Origin: Diphasiastrum complanatum
Taxonomy: Eukaryota; Streptophyta; Lycopodiopsida; Lycopodiales; Lycopodiaceae
Assembly (NCBI GenBank): GCA_029204225.1
Contig: CM055095.1
Span: 21,449,752-21,488,251, forward strand
Length of the DNA: 38,500 nt
Direction of reading: 5' to 3'
Made by a program: the position numbers and the translations under genes
Shown here: piece after piece, positions 1 through 8,839 of the stretch
Layout of the letters: each line of letters starts with the position of its first letter
How positions within the stretch are numbered: the first letter of the stretch is position 1
The notes under the pieces: model-generated
The model's database searches: none
Told to the model about the DNA's origin: nothing
The model's input: the letters and a program-made list of their open reading frames with translations, nothing else

Positions 1-423
1 TCAGAAACCTTCACCGACATACTAATTGGACTTAAAATGTCAAAATTAGATTGGCTATAGGTTCGAATCCTGAAAGTTGCATTTATGACAATACTTGGGC
101 AAAGGATCCTCTTGGGCGAAGGTTCAGACCTAGAAAACATTCGCCGAATGGGTTCAGAATCTCAAAAACCTTCATCGAGATTTTATAGCCTATTTTCACA
201 ATACTGAACAAGCCTGCAAATTTTTGTTCAGAACTGATCAGCCAAACTAGTATTTAGTGTAATGGACCTTCCAAATTCACCTATAAGTTGGCGGAATTCA
301 ATTCATTCCTCACTTGTGCTAGCGAAGCTCTTGCCAATTTTTCCAGTGACCAAAGCCTTCAAAACTTTTTGTACTGTTTTTTGATATACACTCGTGTCTA
401 TTACTTTCAGTTTCTGTTCTTTT
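1..423. other. Unassigned sequence left of the Copia element
   Basis: No coding frame, tRNA or recognisable repeat is seen here. The sequence differs from the region that precedes the matching 86-bp block at 4389, so it is not simply a second copy of the element's interior. It could be flanking DNA or the interior of a diverged or rearranged neighbouring copy. Confidence 0.4.
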
Positions 424-509
424 GAGATCTATACTTAGGATGGAGATCATTCTAAAGTTGGATCAAAGTTCTATTGTCAAAACTATGCCAAAACTAGTTG
501 AAGAGGGAG
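424..509 (+). repeat. Extra copy of Copia internal 3' end (with PPT)
   Basis: These 86 bases match 4389-4474 without a difference by eye and include the polypurine tract GAAGAGGGAG directly before an LTR. In a simple insertion the base before the 5' LTR should be host DNA, so finding the element's own interior end here indicates a tandem or recombined arrangement in which two elements share this LTR. The similarity stops abruptly at 424. Confidence 0.85.
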
Positions 510-1163
510 TGTGAGAGATTTCAACTAGTTTAGTCTAGTTTAGTCACATTTTGGTAAATTGTCAATAAGAGGCCAAAACTCATTTTTAGACTTAGAGATA
601 AACTTTTTGAAGTTATGTTAGTTTAAAATACATTCAATTAACACTTTTTGAAAGTGTGGGAAAGTTGGTAGTCGAGTTTGAGAGAGATTCAAATTTGAAC
701 TTTGGGTACATTGAATCTAGACCCAAAAATAGTAGGGTTTACATTTTGGAGGGAAATCCAAGTGGCCAAATAGGGTTTGGAGACTCTATAAAAGGATGTA
801 ACTCGTGGAGAGACATATCTTCTCTCTTCTCTCTCTCATTTCATCATTATACACGGTTCTCTTTGGGTTCTACTACTCATTGGTGCACTATCTTGGTGTT
901 ATCTTGCAATTCTATGTGTAGAATGATCATTTATTGTTATTTTCGGTTCCACACGTGTGAAATTAGTGGGGTATTGTAATTGTACGGACAACAAACATAT
1001 TTTATGTTCTGGTTCATGTTCGATCAATATCTCTTAGAGTTTGCATCTCATTTTGTATGTAGATGTTGATTTTTCTACATTGGTAGGATTGTTGGTTTGC
1101 TCCTTATTGTAACCAAAGATTTGGGACATGGATTGGATCTTGAATGATCTGAAATCCTTCACA
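510..1163 (+). repeat. 5' LTR (Copia)
   Basis: The LTR is 654 bp, begins TGTGAGAG and ends CCTTCACA, giving a 5-bp terminal inverted repeat. A TATA box (TATAAAAG) lies at 787-794, in the position expected for the LTR promoter. Compared with the 3' LTR it carries a 10-bp tandem duplication near its start (TAGTTTAGTC repeated). A short open frame at 656-979 is repeated in the other LTR but looks fortuitous. Confidence 0.9.
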
Positions 1164-1175
1164 TGGTATCAGAGC
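1164..1175 (+). other. Primer binding site
   Basis: TGGTATCAGAGC follows the CA end of the 5' LTR directly. This is the standard plant Copia primer site, complementary to the 3' end of initiator methionine tRNA. The equivalent position after the 3' LTR reads TGTTTCAGCTGG, so it has no site there, which fixes the orientation. Confidence 0.92.
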
Positions 1176-1764
1176 TCTTGTGTTTCAGGTTATGAAAGGA
1201 TCAGCCATCTTTAGCAAGGATTTGGAGGAGTTACCAATGCTAGAGCATGCTAGATTGATCTCTACTCAAAAATCAACATGTTTGCATGTGTAGAATTGAT
1301 CTTTTGTAGGTCAAAGCTCAATATAGGGTTATATACTTGATCAATTCCAATTTCACACTTGGTTTACTATAATTAGATGATTTTTGGTGCATAAGGAAGG
1401 TCTCATTGGAGTCTACAAGAAGATATACCAGATTTTCGGAAATTGCATGTAGAATTTGAGATATTCAATTTTTTGTGATTTTGTCAAAACCCTAATTTTG
1501 ATTAGATCTCTAGTTTGTGAGGTTACTGAACTTCATTTGAGTGTGTTTCAATCTTAGGAAGTGGCAAGAATCATTAGATTGTGGATAGAGCATAGGTTGA
1601 TCAAGATTTCACTATTCTATGTGTTGATTTTCTAGTTAGAAGTGCTAGAAGAGATTTGAGAGGTTCCATATCTTTGTGATTTCTTCTTGAGTTAATTTTT
1701 TGAAATTCAAGAGAGTGCTTTGTGCATTGGAACAAGTTGAAAGAGAAGATCAAGTCACTTCAAC
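1176..1764 (+). other. Copia untranslated leader
   Basis: AT-rich leader between the PBS and the gag start. No ORF of note and no further structure was recognised. Confidence 0.6.
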
Positions 1765-3050
1765 ATGGCTAAAAGTGGAGGCTTTATGTTGGAGAGCAAT
1801 GATAGGCTTACCTCAATCAACTATTCTACTTGGAAGGTGAGGATGGAGTCCTTATTGGAGATGAATGAGTTGATGGAGATTGTTGTAGGTTTGGAGGAGA
1901 GACCAGCAACTCAACAAGATCAAGTGAGGTATGACAAGAGAGCAAAGAAAGCTCTACACATGATTAAGATGAATGTTACCAATGAACTTCTCAAGGAAGT
2001 TGGTAAGTGCACATCATCTTTGAAGCTTGGGAAGCTTTGAAGAAGCTTTATGAATCCAAGTCTACATCAAGAGTGCTTACTCTTAGGAGGCAAATCTTTC
2101 AAAGTTTGCAAAAGAAGGAAGAGAGTACTCATGCTTTTGTTTTGAGGGTTAAAGCATTCAGTGATGAGCTAGCATGTATTGATGAAAGCATTAAGGGGGT
2201 AGAACTTGTTCAAGTTATACTTAATGGCTTGTTGGATGATCATGCTAATCTTGTTCAACGTTTTGCTATTCAAAAGACTTTTCCAAGTATTGTGGATTTG
2301 CAAGAGATCTTGGTGAATGAGGAGTATAGGCTTCAATCAAGAGGAGGTGGATCTACATCGACATCTCATTATGAAGAGGATGCTATGTTCATCAAAGGCA
2401 AGTTCAAGGGCAAAGGCAAAGGCAAGTGGTCTAAAGGGCAAGATCAAGGTGAGACTTCTTCTTTTGGCAAAAAGAAAGATAAGTCTAAGTTGAAATGCTT
2501 TTATTGTGGAATCAAAGGGCATTTTGCAAATGAATGTTTGAAGAAGCAAAGAGATGAAGGTAGCAAGAAAATCAACTTTACTACTAATGATGAGGGTCTA
2601 GGTGGTGGTGATTCTCTTTTGATGTGTTCTTCAAGTCCAATATCAAGTGAAGGTGACAAAGATTCATGGTGGATTGATAGTGGAGCTAGCTCACACATGA
2701 CTAGTCACAAGGAGTTCTTTACTTCTTTAATCACTTATGATGGAGCCAAGAAAGCAATTCACATGGGCAATGGTGGTGAGTGTGTGATTGAAGGTATTGG
2801 TTCAATTCCTATTTTTCTCTCTACTAATAGGAAAGCAAGACTTGATGGTGTTCTTTACATTCCTTCACTTTCAAAGAATTTGCTAAGTGTTGGTCAAATG
2901 ATAGAGAAAGGATACATGGTAAAGTTTGGTGGTGATGCTTGTTTCGTTACAAAGGAAGAAATCTTGGTTGCTAGGGGCAATAGACAAGGTAGATTTTTCA
3001 AGCTTGATGCTTTTGTTATGGCTAACAAAAAGGATGGAATGGAAAATTAA
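1765..3050 (+). pseudogene. Copia gag-protease, one frameshift
   Basis: The first frame (1765-2040) carries the N-terminal gag part with the usual 'NYSTWKVRMESLL' pattern of the UBN2 / Copia gag family. Near 2005 the reading continues in another frame ('FEAWEALKKLYESKS', then the rest of gag), so one small indel separates the two halves. A CCHC zinc knuckle, CFYCGIKGHFANEC, starts at 2496. The aspartic protease motif WWIDSGASSHM has its D codon at 2676-2678, so the catalytic DSG is preserved. The frame stops at 3050 just after 'GRFFKLD', which is normally the beginning of the gag-pre-integrase domain. Gag forms the particle and the protease cuts the polyprotein; only the frameshift breaks this part. 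Confidence 0.88.
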
Positions 3051-3051
3051 G

Positions 3052-4479
3052 AGGGAGTCTTATGAAGGAAAGAGCAATGGAAGATTGGTTCTTGGGAAGA
3101 TCCAAGGCATGGATCTCACATCTCTTCATCAACTCAAAGGATTCTATGATTGTGAATTGATCATTCATGATCGAGATGGCAAAAGGTTGGTTGGAGAAGA
3201 CTACATGGAGCAAATCGAGAGGCAATTTCTTCAAGACAAGGGAGATCTCATTGGTGAGCTTATTGAGGTTTGTTATGGACTCAAGAAGGCTGGATTTATT
3301 AGGTTTGATACTCATCTTCACCTACTCTACTTCATGGTGGATGGAAAGTTTGGAATCTATCTTTTGATTTATGATGGTGACATTGTTTTCACTAACCTTT
3401 ATGGAAGATCGAGATCAAGCATTGATGAGATCTTGTTGAATCTAGATCATATGTTTGAGAGGGAGTATTTCCAAAGGTTCAGGTCTGAAGATATTCATAT
3501 ATTTGATATCTTTGATGATCAAGAGAAAGGTAAGCAAGTGGAAGCGACTCACTTTGCTTTATTCACATGTTTTGAAGAATTTTCTTGTGTAGATGATGCT
3601 ATGCAAGTGGATATTGGTTCTCATGTTTTTCATTCTGGAAAAGCAAGTAATGGATCTGGAAAACAAAGTTTGTTCAATGACTTTGATGATCAAGAGGAAG
3701 ATCAAGAGGTTGGTCTCAAAGGGCTTCAACAACACAAAAGGAAAGGTGGCAATTTGGAGCTAGTCAAGAGCATCAAAGGAAGGTTATTTGGCAAAGATGT
3801 TATGGATCTATTTTTGCAGCTTATCGAAGACTCAAGTAAGGTCAAAGGAGCAGCAAGGAAGTGTTGTTCAAGTTTATTTTACTTGTTCTATCTCATGTTT
3901 GAGCTATTTCATGTGGATGTGTGCAAATTGTCAAGATATGGACAAACTAGCTACATTGTCTTGCAATATCTTATTGTTGGAGTTGTACTAGCATTCTTGG
4001 CTGGTTTTGCTGATGGAAATGAAGCTAATGGAGGTTCATTATGTCACTCATTCATGGCCAAGTCATCAAGGTTTGATGATATCTTGTGGCAAGATGGAGA
4101 TGGAGGCTCATTCATGGAGTTTTATGGTGGAGACATATCAAGAAAGGACAAAGTTGGAGAAGACAAGCAAGCAAATGGTCATCACTCACATTTATTATTT
4201 GGTTGCTGTAATTTTCCAGAGAGTTCAAAGTTTGAAACATGGAGGAATCATTTCATTAACATTCTATTTGGTTCTTCATGTTCTAGTTATATCTTGATGT
4301 GTAAAATTGATGTAAGAAATAGTGAAGCATCCAATTTGGACACTATTCTCTATATCAATTATGAAAGATACTTCAGAACCTTAGAAAGGAGATCTATACT
4401 TAGGATGGAGATCATTCTAAAGTTGGATCAAAGTTCTATTGTCAAAACTATGCCAAAACTAGTTGAAGAGGGAGTGTGA
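3052..4479 (+). pseudogene. Second Copia ORF: RT trace plus unrecognised C-terminus
   Basis: This frame is open for more than 470 codons up to the PPT, in a frame different from the second gag half. Its first third resembles scattered Copia reverse transcriptase pieces: 'EDYMEQ', 'VCYGLKKA' (family: LYGLKQAP) and 'YLLIYDGDIVFT', where the catalytic YVDD has become YDGD (codons 3370-3381). The spacing between these pieces is too short, so parts are deleted. The remaining 300 or so residues are unrecognised. They contain two 'DDQE' acidic stretches and a strongly hydrophobic segment around 3955-4010. The frame runs through the PPT and ends at the LTR edge. It is either a rearranged RT remnant that happens to be open or captured sequence. 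Confidence 0.6.
4465..4474 (+). other. Polypurine tract
   Basis: GAAGAGGGAG lies directly before the TGTGA start of the 3' LTR, the normal place for plus-strand priming. The same ten bases occur at 500-509 before the 5' LTR. Confidence 0.85.
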
Positions 4480-5119
4480 GAGATTTCAACTAGTTTAGTC
4501 ACATTTTGGTAAATTGTCAATAAGAGGCCAAAACTCATTTCTAGACTTAGAGATAAACTTTTTGAAGTTATGTTAGTTTAAAATACATTCAATAAACACT
4601 TTTTGAAAGTGTGGGAAAGTTGGTAGTAAAGTTTGAGAGAGATTCAAATTTGAACTTTGGGTACATTGAATCTAGACCCAAAAATAGTAGGGTTTACATT
4701 TTGGAGGGAAACCCAAGTGGCCAAATAGGGTTTGGAAACTCTATAAAAGGATGTAACTCGTGGACAGACATATCTTCTCTCTTCTCTCTCTCATTTCATC
4801 ATTATACACGGTTCTCTTTGGGTTCTACTACTCATTGGTGCACTATCTTGGTGTTATCTTGCAATTCTATGTGTAGAATGATCATTTATTGCTATTTTCG
4901 GTTCCACACGTGTGAAATACAGTAGGGTACTGTAATTGTACGGACAACAAACATATTTTATGTTTTGGTTCATGTTCGATCAATATCTCTTAGAGTTTGC
5001 ATCTCATTTTGTATGTAGATGCTGATTTTTCTACATTGGCAGGATTGTTGGTTTGCTCCTTATTGTAACCAAAGATTTGGGACATGGATTGGATCTTGAA
5101 TGATCTGAAATCCTTCACA
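4475..5119 (+). repeat. 3' LTR (Copia)
   Basis: This LTR is 645 bp and runs from TGTGAGAG to CCTTCACA, with a TATA box at 4742-4749. It is about 97-98% identical by eye to the 5' LTR. It lacks that LTR's 10-bp duplication and has one extra base near 4919, which accounts for the 9-bp length difference. Confidence 0.9.
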
Positions 5120-6965
5120 TGTTTCAGCTGGCAGTGCCCAGCGAACGCATCTGAACTCCATCCAAATCTCAAAAGAGAGTCGCGAATGTTTCGTGATTTT
5201 TCTTCTCACGATTCTCATCAGTTGTATCGGAGCAACGCACGACTCCCAATAGAGACATCATCTTAGAGCATGTGGACACATCATGTGTGGGTGATCTTCG
5301 TACCAAACCATTGCTTAGAGTTTTTTCATTAAATTTAGATAAGCCCTATGAGTTGTTAGTAGATATATGTTAAATAGGTAGCCCTCTTTTATGGAGGAGT
5401 GTGAAAATTGATAAAGAACTTTGTAAGTAGTTATGTTTAGCATGGCAAAGAACAATAATTAGCTTTGCCACGATAGTTGTAAGCTATAATGACAATTTGC
5501 TAGAAGCTGAGTTGTCACTCCTAAGTGAGTTTGAGCATAAAAATGAGTATTTTTTATGGTTCTTATTTTCATTTTTCTAAAATGCAATCTTTGCTATTTT
5601 TATTTTGCAACAATTCGAATGCCCTCGACAAAACTACTCATGATATCAATCATATGTTTATGTATTTATTGAAGAGGGGTGTCACTATTTGTATTAGTTT
5701 AATGAGACCTTGAATGATGAAGGTTGGGTGTAAGCCATCATGTTGATCATGTTGACTAGACAAATTGTCTATCTAGAGGGACAATTCTTAATCTTTAATA
5801 TTATATAATCCAAGCTTTTTAGACTTGATTGGAATAAGTATTAATTTATGAGTGTTTTTTTAGATATACTTACCTTCTCAACATATTATAATTGGATTGT
5901 ATGGCCAACAAAGAAATAGTAAAATTGACTATGTAAGGTCAAGGCACTATTTGAAGACAAATGAAATTGCAAGTGATATGATTACATTAGAAAAGTGAAA
6001 CCTTAGATATATATTTTTATCTTTAAATATTTAAAATACATTACCAATTGATTGTTTCAAAGGGACTAGGATGTGCCATTTGAGCCTTTACTTTTCATAA
6101 AATCATTCGAATTTTTAACTTCATTAAGAATCCAAATTATTTCCACAACATGGCCTCTCTTGTTCTTCTTCAATCACCTTGTAATGATGTGTTGTAATAT
6201 ACAACGTAAGGGTGGTTTCACATGGAGTGGGGGTTAAGTCTAAAAGGCCCAAATACTCTACTTTGATTGGTTGAGCCACTCTCCCACCATTTCATAAGGG
6301 GTGAGAGTTGCCCCTAAGTGGCATTGGAACGTGCCAACCATGGGGTAACTCAAGATACAAGGGGAGTACCTTGGGCCTCTTGAAGTATGGGGAGTAAGTG
6401 GTGGGCCCTTTATCTCCCCTACAATAAAAACCATAAATGCCTCATCTAATTTGAATTTTGACATTAAATGCCTTGCCCTCCAGAAAGGGGCATTTAAATG
6501 GAATGACATGCAAGGACCCGGGCTTTCAATTGGGGGTGGTAAGTGCATATTTTGAAATGGCTCTCAACTCTTCCATGTGAAATCACCCTAAGGTTTATAA
6601 TCATGTAAATGTGTTGGTATACATGTTTTGGTTCAAAAAATGACATATTCTGAGAGAGTGGTGACTTTCCCAATTGGTAGCGCAAGAGGTTGCGACATTG
6701 TACATGCATGTATTATGTGCGAGTGGAGTAATCTGACTCATTTGACTTCAAAATTAGATTGGTTGCCTTGGCAAATAGTCCAATTTAATCATTTTAGTTG
6801 AGTTACAACTTTTATGATTGTCATTCATACAAGTCTACAAACAAAGCTTAATGTGTAGAACTCTCTTTGATTCAAGAGTGTGTGATTAATGTAGAATTCT
6901 ATGTTCTTTGCACTACAATAATTCAATGCAACGACATGCACATGTCCACCCTAATACACCAATTG
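5120..6965. other. Intergenic, no gene recognised
   Basis: AT-rich DNA with only short open frames and no recognisable protein similarity. Nothing that I can name as a known repeat was seen. Confidence 0.5.
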
Positions 6966-7475
6966 CCTCGAAAGTACTTATAATTGGAGAAAGGGTGTAT
7001 TTTGCGGCCCTTGTATGACATAGGTTGCATAAAAAATTGGGTGGGCAATGAGCACAAATGTCAACTAGAGGGCTACTCACTTGTCAAAGCCTTTAGCTCA
7101 AAAAATGGTAAATCCCATGGGGCGGATTGCCCCCACCTCAAAAGTACCCATAAATGGAAAATGGGTGGAATATGTGGCCCTTCTATAATATGGCAAAAAG
7201 TGGGTGGGCATTAAGTAGAGAATTGTTCATCACTTGGAACTTTTAGCTCAAAAAATGATTGGCCCCATGGGATGAAGGGGCCTTAGATTGGGCCCCTCCC
7301 CCGCCAGTGCCCCTACCTAAAAAGTACCACTAAGCATAGAATAGGTGGATTTTGGCCTGCTCTATGACATAGTTCACACCAAAAAATGGGAGTAGACAAC
7401 TTGTGAGCGTCACTCGAAAAGTTTGGCTTGGAAAGAGGTAAACTCCATGGGGTCAGGAAGGACCTTACAACATAC
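6966..7475. repeat. Diverged tandem repeat, three units of 160-180 bp
   Basis: Units start near 6966, 7136 and 7316. Each begins with CCTCAAAAGTACC or a variant, then a GGTGGA / GTGTAT stretch, GGCCC, CTATGACATAG, AAAAAATGGG and TTTAGCTCAAAAAATGGTAA, and ends with CCCATGGGG and a run of C. The units differ at many positions, so the array is old. Function is unknown; it looks like a small satellite-type array or part of an unidentified element. Confidence 0.75.
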
Positions 7476-7817
7476 CCTTCCTCGTGCCCAAGGGCATGAA
7501 CTTCCTCAGCTGATGAATATATTGATTTTGAAGATCTTGTATGAGATGGTTCTCAACTAAAAAAGGTGGTCCTCAACAAGCATGAGTGCACTGAAAACTT
7601 TTAGCAAATGGCATTAAAAAACATGGTAAAACCATTGGATAGAAAGAAGGGTCTTATATCTCACTCCAAATAAAGAGAGAGAATTTTGTAGTTATATATA
7701 TCTTGAAGGGAGTGAATGGTGGCCTAGGCCTTATTATAGATAACCAAATGAAGGGCTAATAAAAAACACGTTATCCCTTGCGACAAATGAAAAGCATTTA
7801 CTCACATGATTAGACGG
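7476..7817. other. Upstream flank of PAA2, nothing recognised
   Basis: AT-rich sequence before the promoter-proximal repeats; no coding frame or repeat family recognised. Confidence 0.4.
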
Positions 7818-7903
7818 CTTCTTTTCAATTTGACGCTTTACATTGCCTTATATGACTGCCACGTCCATACCAGTTTGGAAGTCTTCTTTTCAATTTGACG
7901 TTT
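7818..7903 (+). promoter_or_regulatory. Promoter direct repeat with TTGACG
   Basis: The word CTTCTTTTCAATTTGACG occurs at 7818 and again at 7883 (65 bp apart), followed by CTTT and TTTC. TTGAC is the core of plant W-boxes bound by WRKY factors. It lies 230-310 bp upstream of the PAA2 start codon, so a regulatory role is possible but not shown. Confidence 0.4.
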
Positions 7904-7949
7904 CCTAGCACCTGTTGTCAGACAGAAAATCGAGCGAGAAAAACGAGCG

Positions 7950-7952
<3 letters not shown>

Positions 7953-7987
<35 letters not shown>
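7953..7987 (+). promoter_or_regulatory. (GA)n tract upstream of the PAA2 start
   Basis: Thirty-five bases of pure GA repeat lie about 145 bp before the start codon. In plants, GA repeats in promoters and 5' leaders can be bound by BBR/BPC proteins. Whether it lies in the promoter or the 5' UTR depends on the unknown transcription start. Confidence 0.5.
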
Positions 7988-7992
<5 letters not shown>

Positions 7993-8070
7993 CTCTGGCA
8001 CGGCGGTGGGGTGGACTTCTGATCTATGGAAAATTGAAAGAGGGAGCGTGGAAGAGGGGAAGAATGAGGA

Positions 8071-8077
8071 TATAAAG
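8071..8077 (+). promoter_or_regulatory. Possible TATA box of PAA2
   Basis: TATAAAG lies 54 bp before the start codon. If used, the leader would be only about 25 bases long. If transcription starts further upstream, this is just part of the 5' UTR. Confidence 0.25.
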
Positions 8078-8130
8078 CTTTATCTGTAAGAAAATTCCAG
8101 CATTGATAGCAGAATAGAGGTGTAGCAATC

Positions 8131-8839
8131 ATGGCAGGACTGCTGCTTCGGCCTGTGAGCTCCAAAGCATGTCCTTCATTCTATTTCAGCCCAATTTTGC
8201 TGCGGACTAGATCTGGAAGTGTTTCAGCGAGGTGGGTTTGTGAGGGAAGGAAGCATTCTCTCAAGTGGAACTGTGGCGGTCTGCTTCTTCGATTGCATGG
8301 CACGTTAGGCTCAAATGAGCTATTCAATGCTTGCAGCACTGCTGGGAGGCTTGGAAGAGTTGTGGCAGTGAAGCTGGACTCAGGGCAGACGCAGCAGGGC
8401 AATGTGATAGATGCAGTGAAGGGTTGTGAGTCAATTCTGCTGGATGTGGAAGGCATGATGTGTGGCGGATGCGTTGCCAGGGTGCGCAGCCTGCTCCTCT
8501 CGGATCCAAGGGTAGATTCAGCTGCAGTGAACATGCTCACTGAGACCGCAGCTGTGAGGTTGCTTCCACCAGCCACGTCTGCACCACGGGAAGTGCTGAC
8601 AGTGGCAGATGAGCTCTCTGCCCACCTAACAAGATGTGGGTTTCCCTCTAAACCGAGGCAGGCAAAGATGGCCGATGGGTATGCAGAAACAAAGAGGCAG
8701 CAGATGGCCAAGAAGAAGCAGGAATCTTTAAAAAAGAGTAGCAGCCGCGTGCTGATCGCTTGGACTCTTGTTGCCCTCTGCTGTGGCACTCATGCCACTC
8801 ATTTTCTGCATTCTTTAGGCTTCCATAGCCTCGTGCATG
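8131..8839 (+). CDS. PAA2: PAA2 exon 1: transit peptide, HMA domain, helix 1
   Basis: This exon encodes residues 1-236 plus one base. The N-terminus is rich in S, R and L and poor in acidic residues, as in chloroplast transit peptides. The metal-binding domain covers about residues 101-145, with CGGC at 111-114. A lysine-rich linker follows and then membrane helix 1 (about 207-226). The first Met in this frame is used as the start. The donor is CATG|GTTAGT. Confidence 0.93.

Larger units (their letters stand above)
510..5119 (+). mobile_element. Copia-type LTR retrotransposon, defective, integrase missing
   Basis: The element is about 4.6 kb. It has two LTRs of about 650 bp bounded by TGTGA and TCACA, a PBS TGGTATCAGAGC typical of plant Copia elements (initiator Met tRNA), and a PPT before the 3' LTR. 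The order gag, zinc knuckle, protease is that of Copia. The integrase zinc-binding and catalytic core region is absent. Only a rearranged trace of reverse transcriptase follows, and RNase H is not recognisable. The element could not move by itself. The LTRs differ by about 15 substitutions and two indels by eye, so the insertion is not recent. No target-site duplication is found because the left side is not host DNA. Confidence 0.88.

Noticed and set aside
656-979. A 107-residue ORF in the 5' LTR, repeated at 4611-4925
   Set aside because: It lies over the LTR promoter and transcript start, its repetition is explained by the LTR pair, and it has no recognised domain.
6984-7214. Short ORFs within the tandem repeat
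   Set aside because: They follow the repeat units and show no codon bias or family similarity.
7895-8089. Open frame over the GA tract upstream of PAA2
   Set aside because: It owes its length to the (GA)n repeat (Arg-Glu repeats) and is out of frame with the PAA2 start.
8181-8789. Long antisense frame of 202 residues opposite exon 1
   Set aside because: It is a shadow of the coding strand in a GC-richer exon; the sense strand has clear HMA domain similarity.
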